A stretch of DNA of 64,000 nt from an uncultured Clostridia bacterium (GTDB lineage Bacteria > Bacillota > Clostridia > Oscillospirales > QAMX01). How positions within the stretch are numbered: position 1 is the stretch's first letter; each line of letters starts with the position of its first letter. This document shows positions 34,514 to 43,745 of this stretch, piece after piece. A program made the position numbers and the translations under genes. The DNA lies in assembly GCA_944376195.1 (NCBI GenBank), contig CALWBW010000006.1, positions 1 to 64,000 on the forward strand. Reading direction: 5' to 3'. Below the pieces are notes generated by a model. The model saw only the letters and a program-made list of their open reading frames with translations. It made no database searches and was not told the origin of the DNA.

Positions 34514-35521
34514 ATGAGCAAAACCAGGATACCGGAGGGATACCAGCCGCAGCTGGACCTTTACCGCACACAGGACGCGATTGCCCTGATTAAGCGCACG
34601 TTTGAGGATTCGCTTTCCATGGCCCTGAATTTAAAGCGCGTGTCCGCGCCGCTTTTTGTCGAGGCGGCAACGGGGCTGAATGATGATTTAAACGGCGTAG
34701 AACGGCCTGTCAGCTTTGATATCAAGGAAACCGGTACGGATGCCCAGGTGGTGCATTCCCTGGCAAAATGGAAGCGTATGGCCCTGCATCGCTATGGATT
34801 CCGCCCGGGTGAGGGTCTTTATACGGATATGAACGCGATCCGGCGCGACGAAGAGATGGATAACCTGCACTCCATCTATGTCGACCAGTGGGACTGGGAA
34901 AAGGTGATTACGCCCGAACAGCGCACGATTGCCTATTTGACGGATGCTGTGCGTCGGATTATCGACGCGATCAGCATTACGCGCGATGTATTAACCTGCC
35001 GGTATGAGGGCGTTTCTTCGGATATCGACCGCAACATTGCCGTCATTTCCACGCAGGAGCTCGAAGACCTGTATCCGTCGCTGTCCCCGCGCGAGCGCGA
35101 GGACCGGTTTGTGCGTGAACACCGCACGACGTTTTTGACGCAGGTGGGCAAAAAGCTCCGTTCCGGGACACGGCACGACGGCCGCGCACCGGACTATGAC
35201 GATTGGGAGTTAAACGGAGATATCCTCTTGTGGTCCGACGTGCTGGACCGCGCCATTGAAATTTCCAGCATGGGCATACGCGTCAGCCCGGAATCGCTGG
35301 ACCGTCAGCTTACCGAGGCCGGCTGCGACGACCGCCGTACGCTGGATTTCCACCGTGCGCTTTTAGCCGGGGAACTGCCGCTGACCATCGGCGGCGGAAT
35401 CGGACAGTCGCGGCTTTGCATGGCGCTTTTGGGCAAGGCGCATATCGGCGAGGTACAGGCGTCTGTATGGGATGAGGAAACCCGCGCCGCGTGCGTTCGC
35501 GCAGGAATTGAATTGCTGTGA
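34514..35521 (+). CDS. asnA: Aspartate-ammonia ligase (asparagine synthetase A)
   Basis: The 335-residue enzyme makes asparagine from aspartate, ammonia and ATP in the cytoplasm. It is related to class II aminoacyl-tRNA synthetases. Recognisable segments are LKRVSAPLFVEAATGLNDDLNG, PVSFDIKETG, HSLAKWKRMAL, SIYVDQWDWEKVI and the C-terminal LPLTIGGGIGQSRLCM. ATG 34514 lies after GGGGGAATTCC; an earlier in-frame ATG lies in the promoter. Length equals the family norm of about 330. A strong promoter and terminator show it is a single-gene unit. No T-box or other leader control is visible. Confidence 0.95.
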   Translation: MSKTRIPEGYQPQLDLYRTQDAIALIKRTFEDSLSMALNLKRVSAPLFVEAATGLNDDLNGVERPVSFDIKETGTDAQVVHSLAKWKRMALHRYGFRPGEGLYTDMNAIRRDEEMDNLHSIYVDQWDWEKVITPEQRTIAYLTDAVRRIIDAISITRDVLTCRYEGVSSDIDRNIAVISTQELEDLYPSLSPREREDRFVREHRTTFLTQVGKKLRSGTRHDGRAPDYDDWELNGDILLWSDVLDRAIEISSMGIRVSPESLDRQLTEAGCDDRRTLDFHRALLAGELPLTIGGGIGQSRLCMALLGKAHIGEVQASVWDEETRAACVRAGIELL

Positions 35522-35533
35522 TTTCCCGTATTT

Positions 35534-35565
35534 CCGGCATGGGGGCTTCCCATGCCGGATTTTTT
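35534..35565 (+). terminator. asnA terminator
   Basis: CCGGCATGGG and CCCATGCCGG form a 10-bp stem with a 5-nt loop followed by ATTTTTT. Confidence 0.9.
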
Positions 35566-35571
35566 GTCCCC

Positions 35572-35600
35572 TTGTCAGACGGCATGCGGCGCGGTATAAT
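35572..35600 (+). promoter_or_regulatory. Promoter of the TetR-family gene
   Basis: TTGTCA (35572-35577) and TATAAT (35595-35600) are 17 bp apart, directly after the asnA terminator. Confidence 0.7.
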
Positions 35601-35679
35601 GAACCCGTACGGACAGGCAGGTGCCCGCCGGGAAAGGCGGCGGGTTCCGGTGGTTTTTTGATGGGACGGAGGTTCGCCC

Positions 35680-36267
35680 GTGGTGAGCGAAGAAAGGGAA
35701 AAAACGGCGACAATGCGCGAAAAGCTGATCCTTGCGGGGATCCGGGTGATTGAGGAAAACGGCGTGAGCGGATTTTCCATCCGGCGGACTGCTGCGGCCT
35801 GCGGCGTTTCCTGCGCCGCGCCTTATAAGCATTTCCGGGACAAAGAGGATTTGATGACGGCGATTATCCGCTATATCAGGGATCGCTGGCACGAGCGGCA
35901 GCTGGAACTTTTAAAGGAGTTTGCGGGAGAATGCGTGCGGCGGCAGCTCATTGAGATCAGTCTGGCCTATATCCGCTTTTTGATGGATAATCCCCACTTT
36001 CGCTCGATCATTATGATAAAAGACCCCGCCATGCTGCCGGAGCAGGTGCGGTTGAAGTCGGAACTGAGCGGCGTGGTACGCGGGTTGATTGACCAGTACT
36101 GCCGGGAAACCGGCATGTCGGAGGAACGCCGTCAGGTGAAGACCTTTATTATTCGTTCCCTGATCTATGGGGCGGCGCTGATGTTTGACAACGGCGAAAT
36201 CGCGTATAACGATTACAATTTTGGATTGATTGCGGCGGCAATCGACCGGGAATTTGATCTGGAATAA
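35680..36267 (+). CDS. TetR/AcrR family transcriptional regulator
   Basis: The 195-residue protein has an N-terminal helix-turn-helix (AGIRVIEENGVSGFSIRRTA, then CGVSCAAPYKHFRDKEDLM) typical of TetR proteins. An all-helical ligand-binding half follows, with a WHERQ stretch and IYGAALMFDNGE near the end. Start is GTG, either 35680 or 35683, after GGACGGAGG. The conserved Tyr-Lys-His-Phe recognition helix is intact. The next gene, an oligoendopeptidase, starts about 110 bp downstream on the same strand. No transporter is adjacent, so the regulon is unknown. Confidence 0.88.
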   Translation: MVSEEREKTATMREKLILAGIRVIEENGVSGFSIRRTAAACGVSCAAPYKHFRDKEDLMTAIIRYIRDRWHERQLELLKEFAGECVRRQLIEISLAYIRFLMDNPHFRSIIMIKDPAMLPEQVRLKSELSGVVRGLIDQYCRETGMSEERRQVKTFIIRSLIYGAALMFDNGEIAYNDYNFGLIAAAIDREFDLE

Positions 36268-36374
36268 ACCGGCTCGCGTGGGAGACTGCGTTTCTTCCGG
36301 GCGCGCCGGTTTTTAAAAAGGCGCCGCCCCGGACGGCAGGTTCGGTAAGACGGCGGAATTTGGGAGGGTGTACC

Positions 36375-38078
36375 ATGAAATTTTCGGAAATGGCATATGA
36401 GCGTCCTGATTTGGAGGCGCTGAAACAACAGATGGCGGAGTTGACCAAACGCCTGCAAAATGCCGCGGACTATCCGGCAGCCCGGGAGGTGTTTTTGGAG
36501 AAAGAACGGTTTATGCGGCATGTCTCGACACTTTCCACGCTCGCCAGTATCCGCCACAGTATCGACACACGCGATGCGTTTTACGACGGCGAGGCTGCGT
36601 TCTGGAATGCCGCGTCTCCACAGCTGGAGGAATATGCCCAGGCGTGGACGCGCGCGATGCTGGATTCGCCGTACCGCCCGGACTTTACGGCGGAGTACGG
36701 GGCGCTGATGTTTCAAAACGCGGAGCTGGAGCAGAAGACGTTTTCCCCGGAGATCATCCCGGAACTGCAGCGGGAAAACGATTTGACGCAGGAGTATGAA
36801 AAACTGCTTGCCTCCGCGCAGATTCCTTTTGAGGGCAAGACGTATACGCTTTCGCAGATCACGCCGTTTAAAAATGATCCGGACGATGCGCGCCGTCTGG
36901 CCGCCTGGCGTGCGGAGGGACAGTGGTATCGGGACCATCAGGACAAGCTGGACGGGATTTATGACGAACTGGTCCATCTGCGCGACGCGATGGGCCGGAA
37001 ATTGGGGTATGACGGATATACGGAGCTGGGGTACTACCGCATGGGCCGCAACTGTTATACCAAGGCGGATGTGGAAAAATTCCGCGCGGCGGTTGTGCGG
37101 TATCTGGTACCGGTGGCGGACCGGATTTACCGGAAGCAGGCTGCCCGTCTGGGGAAGACCTATCCGATGAGCTTTGCCGACAATGCGCTTCAATTCCGCT
37201 CCGGCAACCCCAAACCCTGCGGCACGCCGGAGGAAATCCTTGCGCAGGGCAGGCGCTTTTATGACGCGCTTTCGCCGGAAACGGGAGAATTTTTCCGTAT
37301 GATGACGGACTGCGAACTGCTGGACGTCCTTTCGACGGAAGGCAAGGCGGGCGGCGGGTACTGCACCAGCCTGGGCGATTACGGCGTGCCTTTCATCTTC
37401 GCCAATTTCAACGGGACGCAGCATGACGTAGAGGTGGTGACGCACGAGGCGGGCCATGCGTTTGCTGCCTACTGCAACCGTACCCGTGTTCCTGCATCGT
37501 ATATCTGGCCCAGCCTGGAAGCGTGCGAGGTACATTCCATGTCGATGGAGTTCTTTGCGTGGCCCTGGGCGGAGGGCTTCTTCGGCCAGGATACGCGTAA
37601 GTTCTATTATAGCCATCTCTCAGGCGCGCTGACCTTTATCCCCTATGGCACCTTAGTCGACCATTTCCAGCATGTCGTGTATGAAAAGCCGGATATGACC
37701 CCGATAGAACGCCATGCGGTGTGGCGCGAACTCCTCGGCGTGTACATGCCGTGGATGAAGCTCGACGGGGAGATCCCGTTTTACAGCGACGGGGAGGGTT
37801 GGCAGCGGCAGCACCATATTTACTCCAGCCCGTTTTATTATATCGACTACTGTCTGGCGCAGACGGTGGCGCTGCAGTTCTGGGCAAAGCTGCAGGCAGA
37901 CCGCAAGGATGCCTGGGCGCACTACATGGCCTATACGAAGCAGGGAGGCAGCCGCGTTTTTACGGAACTGCTCCAAAACGCCGGGCTTGACAGCCCCTTT
38001 GCGGAGTCCTGCCTGCGTACGGCCTGCGCGGCGGCGGATCGTTGGCTGGAGGACTTCGATTTATCTGGAATCGTATGA
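36375..38078 (+). CDS. M3 family oligoendopeptidase (PepF-like)
   Basis: The 567-residue zinc peptidase has the active-site helix VVTHEAGHAFAAY (HExxH near residue 356) with a downstream Glu in SLEACEVHSMSMEFF, typical of M3B oligoendopeptidases. It lacks a signal peptide, so it cuts short imported or recycled peptides in the cytoplasm. ATG 36375 follows TGGGAGGG; the first five codons of the longer frame precede this site. It ends 400 bp before an oligopeptide ABC transporter operon, a sensible functional neighbour. C-terminal YYIDYCLAQTVALQFW is also a family hallmark. Confidence 0.93.
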   Translation: MKFSEMAYERPDLEALKQQMAELTKRLQNAADYPAAREVFLEKERFMRHVSTLSTLASIRHSIDTRDAFYDGEAAFWNAASPQLEEYAQAWTRAMLDSPYRPDFTAEYGALMFQNAELEQKTFSPEIIPELQRENDLTQEYEKLLASAQIPFEGKTYTLSQITPFKNDPDDARRLAAWRAEGQWYRDHQDKLDGIYDELVHLRDAMGRKLGYDGYTELGYYRMGRNCYTKADVEKFRAAVVRYLVPVADRIYRKQAARLGKTYPMSFADNALQFRSGNPKPCGTPEEILAQGRRFYDALSPETGEFFRMMTDCELLDVLSTEGKAGGGYCTSLGDYGVPFIFANFNGTQHDVEVVTHEAGHAFAAYCNRTRVPASYIWPSLEACEVHSMSMEFFAWPWAEGFFGQDTRKFYYSHLSGALTFIPYGTLVDHFQHVVYEKPDMTPIERHAVWRELLGVYMPWMKLDGEIPFYSDGEGWQRQHHIYSSPFYYIDYCLAQTVALQFWAKLQADRKDAWAHYMAYTKQGGSRVFTELLQNAGLDSPFAESCLRTACAAADRWLEDFDLSGIV

Positions 38079-38486
38079 TTTTATTTCGATAAACTGTTAT
38101 CTCTCTGAAGTGTGAAAAAAATTCGTTTTTTTCGTGAGGAAAAAATCCGTCCGGTTTGACTAATTTGGGAAAGGAGGCTGCTTTTCTTCGATAAAATTGG
38201 GCAATATGACGGCAGAAATGTTCGAATTTAAAGGGATATTGACGATTTTTAAAATTGACATGCGTGCAAAAAAACGTTAAAATATACCCAACTTTTAAAA
38301 AAGCGGTTATGGCCGCCTGCAAAAGAAAATCGCCGTGATCAGGGGGTACCCCCTGATCGTGCTTGTGACACAAGCACGATTAAGGTTTATCCTGTCGGGG
38401 TTTGCCTGAACGACGTGAAGAAAGTGCTATGTACGAACCGCTTTGCCGGGATCGTTTGCATAGAAATTTGAAGGAGGTTTTCTTGT
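38079..38486 (+). promoter_or_regulatory. Regulatory region and leader of the peptide-transporter operon
   Basis: The 408-bp gap holds no protein gene. TTGACA (38255-38260) and TAAAAT (38278-38283) are spaced 17 bp, a strong promoter. The transcript would have a leader of about 200 nt. It contains a small GCGG/CCGC stem near 38303, two adjacent perfect palindromes (separate entry) and a strong GAAGGAGG ribosome binding site before the first gene. Confidence 0.75.
38337..38380 (+). promoter_or_regulatory. Two abutting perfect palindromes in the transporter leader
   Basis: The first palindrome (38337-38358, arm GATCAGGGGGT) is perfect over 22 bp. The second (38356-38380, arm ATCGTGCTTGTG) is perfect over 25 bp with one central base; the two share three bases. 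They lie 50-95 nt downstream of the likely transcription start. No T-run follows, so a simple terminator is unlikely. Either a repressor operator pair or an RNA element controlling stability or translation would fit. Confidence 0.75.
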
Positions 38487-41069
38487 ATGAAGAAGACAAT
38501 TGCGCTGCTTTTGGCAATCGTCTTGATCGTTTCCATGTTTGCCGCCTGTTCCAATACGGACGAAAACACGGAAGACAACGCAAACAATACCGTTGTCGAC
38601 AATAACGAGACAGATGATACCACGGGCAATACGGACGACAGTGACGCCGCCAATACAGAGGTCACTTATACGTATGAGGACTCCGTCGTCACGATGGCGA
38701 CCAACTGGAACCCGCATACCTATCAGACACAAGACGACGGGTATCCCAGTGATACCGGCCGTATTGCCATTGGCCTTTACGACCTCGTCTTTAACGATGA
38801 GCTGCATCCCGTTGAGGGGAAAGACCCCTTCACCGGATACAAGGTCATCCCGGAGATGGCTGCGTCTGACCCTGTCGATGTGACGGAGCAGGTGAAGGCT
38901 GAGCATCCGGAGTTCGGGATTCCGGAGTCTGCCACATCCGGTTATGCCTATACCATCGACCTGAACCCCAACGCCACCTGGGAAGACGGCACGCCGATCA
39001 ATGCGGATACCTATGTGTATTCCATGAAGCAGCTTTTGAACCCGGATCTTTTGAACTACCGCGCATCTGACTACTATGCCGGCCAGTTCTGCATCGCGGG
39101 CGCTGAGGCATATGCAAACGCCGGCAATACCGCTTGGGCCGACTCTCTTGGCGCCTATGCGGTTGCGGACCTTGTAAAGGGCGAAGACGGTTACTACTAT
39201 ACCGCCGACGGCAAGTCTGTCGGTATCGGCCTTGATATCGCGCTGGATTGGCTCGGCGGCGATACGATGGTCAATTATGTGGAAGGTTACGGCGCGGATT
39301 ACTTCGACGTAACCAACTGGGAGACCCTGGTTGGCATGATGAACGAGAAGGGCGTTGTGCTGTTAAACGACGAGACTCTTGCCCTGTTCACGCCGGTTAC
39401 GACGGGGAACGAAGCCTGGGGCGAGACGGAAGCCGACCTGCCGAACTACTTTGTTATCGGCACGGATTATCCGGAAGTGGAATATGACGGCACCGTCGGT
39501 CTTTATAAGTCCGGCGACTATCAGATCACGCTTGTTCTTGGCAAAGCTCTCGCAGGCTTTAACCTTTACTACAACCTGGTCATGAACAAATGGATCGTTT
39601 ACGAGCCGTACTACGAGGCTTGCCTGACAGAGACGAACGGCGTGTGGTCCAGCACGTACTGCACCAGCGTGGAGACGACCATGTCCTATGGCCCGTACAA
39701 GATGACGGAGTACCAGACCGACAAGTTCATGAAGTTCGAGAAGAACGAGAACTGGTATGGTTGGACGGACGGCCAGCATCAGTATGTAGACCCGACGGAT
39801 GGCCAGACCTATGACATGTATCAGACCGATGTCATCGAGTGCGAAGTGGTTGCGGAAGCCGCTACCCAAAAGCTCATGTTCTTAAAGGGCGAACTGATGA
39901 CCTACGGCCTGCAGGCTGACGACTTTGCCACGTATCGCAACAGCGACTATGTGTACTTCACGCCGAATGAGACGATCTTCTTCCTGATCCTCAACGGCTA
40001 TAAGGACGCAATCGACGGCCGTGAGGCTGCCGCTGACTTTGATACCTCGGCATATGACCTTCAGACCATGACGCTTCTGTCCTTCCGTAAGGCAGTTGCC
40101 GTCACATATGATAAGGAACTCTTTGCGAGCACGGTTTCTCCGGCCCGTTCCGGCGGTTACGGCATCATCGGTAACGCCTATGTGTACGATGTAGATACCG
40201 GCGCCCTGTACCGTGATACCGATCAGGCCAAGCAGGCTCTGTGCGACTTCTATTCTGTGGATGTTTCCGCTTATGCGAGCCTGGACGAGGCAGTGGATTC
40301 CATCACCGGTTATGATCCGGAAACCGCGAAGGAACTCTACACGGAGGCCTTTAATGAGGCCATTGAGGCCGGTTACATCACCGACGCCGATGGCGACGGC
40401 ATTTCCGACCAGACTGTGCAGATTGAGTACTGCATTTCTTCGGACAGCGACTTTATGACCCAGACGATCGATTACCTCAACGAGAAGATGGCGGAAGTCA
40501 CCGAGGGTACGCCGTTTGAGGGCAAGGTGGTCTTTACCAAGTCTGCGCCTTACGGCAACGACTGGTCCGACAAGATCAAAGCCGGTTTGTCCGATACGGT
40601 TCTCGCCGGCTGGTCCGGTTCCGTTCTGGATCCGTTTGGTCTGACCGACCTGTATGTCAATCCGAGTTATCAGTATGACGCCGCGTGGTTCAACGCTTCC
40701 ACGGTGAATATGACGCTGGCAATCGACGGAACGGATGTGACCATGAACCTGAAGCAGTGGTCCGACGCGCTGAACGGCACGACGGTGTCTGTTGACGGCG
40801 TGGAGTATAACTTCGGTGACGGCATGGCAGACGTCGATACCCGCCTGAATATTCTGGCTGCGATTGAGACGCAGGTTCTGGGGACGTATAACTATATCCC
40901 GATGCTGCAGGATGCCGGCGCTGAGCTGCTGACCCAGAAGGCTTACTATGTGATCGAAGAGTACAATCCGATCATGGGCCGCGGCGGTATCCAGTATTTG
41001 AGATACAACTATGACGACGCGGCATGGGCGGACTATGTTGCTGAAAACGGCGGAGAGCTCCAGTATTAA
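38487..41069 (+). CDS. Oligopeptide ABC transporter substrate-binding lipoprotein (oversized)
   Basis: The 860-residue protein has a lipoprotein signal peptide with lipobox MFAAC at residues 16-20, followed by an acidic Asn/Asp/Thr linker. It then matches the SBP family 5 (OppA/DppA) fold: YTYEDSVVTMATNWNPHTYQ, LNPNATWEDGTPINADTYVYS, YGPYKMTEYQTDKFMKFEKN and a C-terminal NYIPMLQDAGAELL. Typical family members have 520-600 residues, so about 280 extra residues are present, mainly between the two lobes (around residues 180-290) and in the central region. It is tethered outside the membrane and delivers peptides to the permeases encoded downstream. Start follows GAAGGAGG. Confidence 0.9.
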   Translation: MKKTIALLLAIVLIVSMFAACSNTDENTEDNANNTVVDNNETDDTTGNTDDSDAANTEVTYTYEDSVVTMATNWNPHTYQTQDDGYPSDTGRIAIGLYDLVFNDELHPVEGKDPFTGYKVIPEMAASDPVDVTEQVKAEHPEFGIPESATSGYAYTIDLNPNATWEDGTPINADTYVYSMKQLLNPDLLNYRASDYYAGQFCIAGAEAYANAGNTAWADSLGAYAVADLVKGEDGYYYTADGKSVGIGLDIALDWLGGDTMVNYVEGYGADYFDVTNWETLVGMMNEKGVVLLNDETLALFTPVTTGNEAWGETEADLPNYFVIGTDYPEVEYDGTVGLYKSGDYQITLVLGKALAGFNLYYNLVMNKWIVYEPYYEACLTETNGVWSSTYCTSVETTMSYGPYKMTEYQTDKFMKFEKNENWYGWTDGQHQYVDPTDGQTYDMYQTDVIECEVVAEAATQKLMFLKGELMTYGLQADDFATYRNSDYVYFTPNETIFFLILNGYKDAIDGREAAADFDTSAYDLQTMTLLSFRKAVAVTYDKELFASTVSPARSGGYGIIGNAYVYDVDTGALYRDTDQAKQALCDFYSVDVSAYASLDEAVDSITGYDPETAKELYTEAFNEAIEAGYITDADGDGISDQTVQIEYCISSDSDFMTQTIDYLNEKMAEVTEGTPFEGKVVFTKSAPYGNDWSDKIKAGLSDTVLAGWSGSVLDPFGLTDLYVNPSYQYDAAWFNASTVNMTLAIDGTDVTMNLKQWSDALNGTTVSVDGVEYNFGDGMADVDTRLNILAAIETQVLGTYNYIPMLQDAGAELLTQKAYYVIEEYNPIMGRGGIQYLRYNYDDAAWADYVAENGGELQY

Positions 41070-41127
41070 GTTTTAATGGGCCCTTTTGGGCGGATTTTTA
41101 GAAGCTTTTTCTGGCTCTGATAACCAA

Positions 41128-41165
41128 ACACTGTTGCTGGGGTGTATTTACCCCGGCAACAGTGT
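41128..41165 (+). terminator. Intercistronic hairpin between SBP and permease genes
   Basis: ACACTGTTGCTGGGGT pairs with ACCCCGGCAACAGTGT around GTATTT, followed by only a weak T-rich stretch. Such a stem-loop after the first gene commonly stabilises the SBP message or partly terminates it, so that more SBP than membrane subunits is made. Confidence 0.7.
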
Positions 41166-41248
41166 CGTATTTTATATTCTCACAGCGTCAAATCCAGTCA
41201 TGAGCCTTATCGCGTGTGGGAGAGAATTTGTTCAATGGGAGGATACCT

Positions 41249-42202
41249 ATGGCCAAATATGTTGTACAAAGAGTCCTGCTCATGCTGATAACGCTCCTCA
41301 TTATTACCTGTATATGCTTTGTGCTGATCCGGATGCTGCCGCCTGCGGAGCTGCCGTTAAACGACATCCATACGCAGGTGATTGAGGCGCGCCGTGAAGC
41401 GCAGGGCTATAATGAACCGTACATGGTGCAATTCGGGATCTTTTTGAAGAATATTTTCACGAAATGGGACTGGGGTATCAGCGATAAGCTGTATTTTGGC
41501 CAGGATGTTGCCAGCATTTTTGCGGAGAAGCTGCCGGCTACCATTTTTGTTAACCTGTATTCGATCCTGCTCAGTATCCCGTTGGGCATTGCGCTCGGTA
41601 TTTTTGCCGCTTTGAAAAAGAATACCTGGGTGGATTACTCGATCTCCACATTGACTATGGTGGTCATTTCTGTTCCAAGCTTTGTGTTTGCATTTTTGAT
41701 TCAGTATTTCCTGTCTTATAAGTTGGGCTGGTTCCCCTTCCTGATGAAAGCGGGAAAGGATTATTTATCCTGGAGCATGTTCGTCAGTATGCTCCCGACG
41801 GTGATGTCGCTTTCGTTCGGCGTTATTGCGAGTTTTACGCGCACGACCCGCGCCGAACTGACGGAAGTGCTGACAAGCGAGTTCATGTTGCTTGCCCGCA
41901 CAAAAGGTTTGACAAAGGCGCAGGCGACGGTACGCCACGCCCTGAAAAACTGCATGGTTGTCGTATTGCCGGCGATTTTTGGCGAGTTTATCGGCATTAT
42001 GTCCGGTTCGCTGGTCATTGAAAAAATCTTTGCCGTTCCCGGCGTCGGCGGACTTTATTTGAACGCGATCAACGCGCGCGATTATCCCATTTTTATTATG
42101 GTATCGTGTTTTTACACGGCGGTGAGTTTGTTGGCAAGTATCGTGATCGATATCAGCTATGGCTTTATTGATCCGCGTATTAGAATGGGGTCGAAAAAAT
42201 GA
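41249..42202 (+). CDS. Oligopeptide ABC transporter permease (OppB/DppB type)
   Basis: The 317-residue membrane protein has a first helix RVLLMLITLLIITCICFVLI and five further spans. The EAA coupling region reads EFMLLARTKGLTKAQATVRHALKN, and the end shows EKIFAVPGVGGLYLNAINARDYP. These are hallmarks of the B-type permease of peptide importers. ATG 41249 follows TGGGAGG; the longer frame starting eleven codons earlier lacks a site. Length is normal, in contrast to the other subunits of this operon. Its TGA overlaps the next ATG by four bases. Confidence 0.94.
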   Translation: MAKYVVQRVLLMLITLLIITCICFVLIRMLPPAELPLNDIHTQVIEARREAQGYNEPYMVQFGIFLKNIFTKWDWGISDKLYFGQDVASIFAEKLPATIFVNLYSILLSIPLGIALGIFAALKKNTWVDYSISTLTMVVISVPSFVFAFLIQYFLSYKLGWFPFLMKAGKDYLSWSMFVSMLPTVMSLSFGVIASFTRTTRAELTEVLTSEFMLLARTKGLTKAQATVRHALKNCMVVVLPAIFGEFIGIMSGSLVIEKIFAVPGVGGLYLNAINARDYPIFIMVSCFYTAVSLLASIVIDISYGFIDPRIRMGSKK

Positions 42203-43743
42203 GCATGCAGAATGATGTGAAATTTGAAAAAATTCCGGCGGAAAAATTTGCGTTTGTCCAGCTGGATACGAATATACACGACAAAAAACTCGAGACGAAG
42301 TCCCGCGGCTATCTTGCGGATGCGTTTTTGCGCTTTAAAAAGAATAAGTCTTCTTTAATCGCGGCGGTTATTATCATTTTTCTCCTGCTTTTTGCCCTGA
42401 TTTCCCCGATGGTTTCGCCGTATACCATCAATGACAAGGACCCGGTTTACACCAGTTATCCGCCCTATGTGCCTGCGATTGCAGAGCTGGGCTGGGGTAT
42501 TTTTGACGGCGCGACGACCCATGCCAGCCAGAATGATCTGGCGATGAGCGCCTGGAAGGGCATTGCCGTGGAGACCGGCATGAACCCGGTACTGGGGATT
42601 GTAAACGTCAATACGACGTATGTCATGTACCGCGGCCAGCAGAAGGCGAATAACACCTATACGATTGAAACCAACCGCTATTTCGAAACCGGAATCGTCT
42701 ATCGTGTCTTCAAGTATTCCGAATTTGAGGCGATTCAGCAGTGGCAGAACGAGACGGGAATTCAGGTGATTTACCCGTACGTGGAGTCAAAGGATATCTG
42801 CGATATTACGGATAACCCGAATATCTGGTATCAGGTTTCGGATTCCAAGGGTACGCCTGTGCTGGATGAAAACGGTGACTTTATTCCCGCGTATTCTCAG
42901 AATACCGCGCTCGAGGGCGCGCCATATGACAGCATCCGGATCGAGGGCGACGACGGCAGCTATATCTATAGCGCGAAAAAATCCGGCGCGGTCCAGTGCC
43001 GTGTCAGCTATTATAACTATTATATTTATCAAAACGGCATGGAGCCGACTTACCTGTTTGGGACAAACTCCCTTGGGCAAGACCTCTTCTCTGCCATTGG
43101 TATCGGCGCGCGGTTCTCTATTATTTTTGCGATCCTCGTGTCCGCTATCAACCTGACTATCGGTGCGATTTACGGTGCGATTCAGGGCTATTACGGCGGC
43201 CGCGTCGACCTGGCGATGGACCGTGTGTCGGATATTCTCTCCGGTATGCCGTTTATTGTGTGCACCACCCTGTTCCAGCTTCATTTGGGGCAGAAAGTGG
43301 GCGTGGTACCGGCCTTCCTATTTGCCTTTGTCCTGACGGGGTGGATCGGTATGGCCGCGCTGACCAGAAAACAGTTCTATCGCTTTAAGGGGCAGGAGTT
43401 TGTGCTGGCGGCGCGTACGCTGGGCGCCTCCGACCGCCGGCTGATGTTTAAGCATATTTTCCCGAACGCGCTGGGTACGATTATCACCAGCTGCGCGTTG
43501 ATTATTCCGAGCGTCATCAGCTCCGAAACGCAATTGACCTATTTGGGGATCATCAACTTGCAGGAGTTTGCCGGTACCAGTATCGGTACGCTGATGAGCC
43601 AGGGACAGGTTTCCATGACGACGGCGCCGCACGGCATGTTCTTCCCCTCGATTTTCGTGTCGCTGCTCCTGATTTCGTTTAACCTGTTCGGTAACGGCCT
43701 GCGCGACGCCTTCAACCCGTCGACGAGAGGAGTGGATGACTGA
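42199..43743 (+). CDS. Oligopeptide ABC transporter permease (OppC type) with large outer insert
   Basis: The 514-residue membrane protein is the partner permease. An N-terminal cytoplasmic segment and helix 1 (SSLIAAVIIIFLLLFALISP) are followed by about 200 residues (roughly 75-280) that a usual OppC of about 300 residues lacks. The insert is polar, Tyr-rich and predicted outside the membrane. Then come NSLGQDLFSAIGIGARFSI, the remaining spans and the EAA region EFVLAARTLGASDRRLMFKHI. The insert sits where it could touch the enlarged substrate-binding protein. ATGA overlap with oppB indicates coupling. Confidence 0.92.
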   Translation: MSMQNDVKFEKIPAEKFAFVQLDTNIHDKKLETKSRGYLADAFLRFKKNKSSLIAAVIIIFLLLFALISPMVSPYTINDKDPVYTSYPPYVPAIAELGWGIFDGATTHASQNDLAMSAWKGIAVETGMNPVLGIVNVNTTYVMYRGQQKANNTYTIETNRYFETGIVYRVFKYSEFEAIQQWQNETGIQVIYPYVESKDICDITDNPNIWYQVSDSKGTPVLDENGDFIPAYSQNTALEGAPYDSIRIEGDDGSYIYSAKKSGAVQCRVSYYNYYIYQNGMEPTYLFGTNSLGQDLFSAIGIGARFSIIFAILVSAINLTIGAIYGAIQGYYGGRVDLAMDRVSDILSGMPFIVCTTLFQLHLGQKVGVVPAFLFAFVLTGWIGMAALTRKQFYRFKGQEFVLAARTLGASDRRLMFKHIFPNALGTIITSCALIIPSVISSETQLTYLGIINLQEFAGTSIGTLMSQGQVSMTTAPHGMFFPSIFVSLLLISFNLFGNGLRDAFNPSTRGVDD

Positions 43744-43745
43744 GT

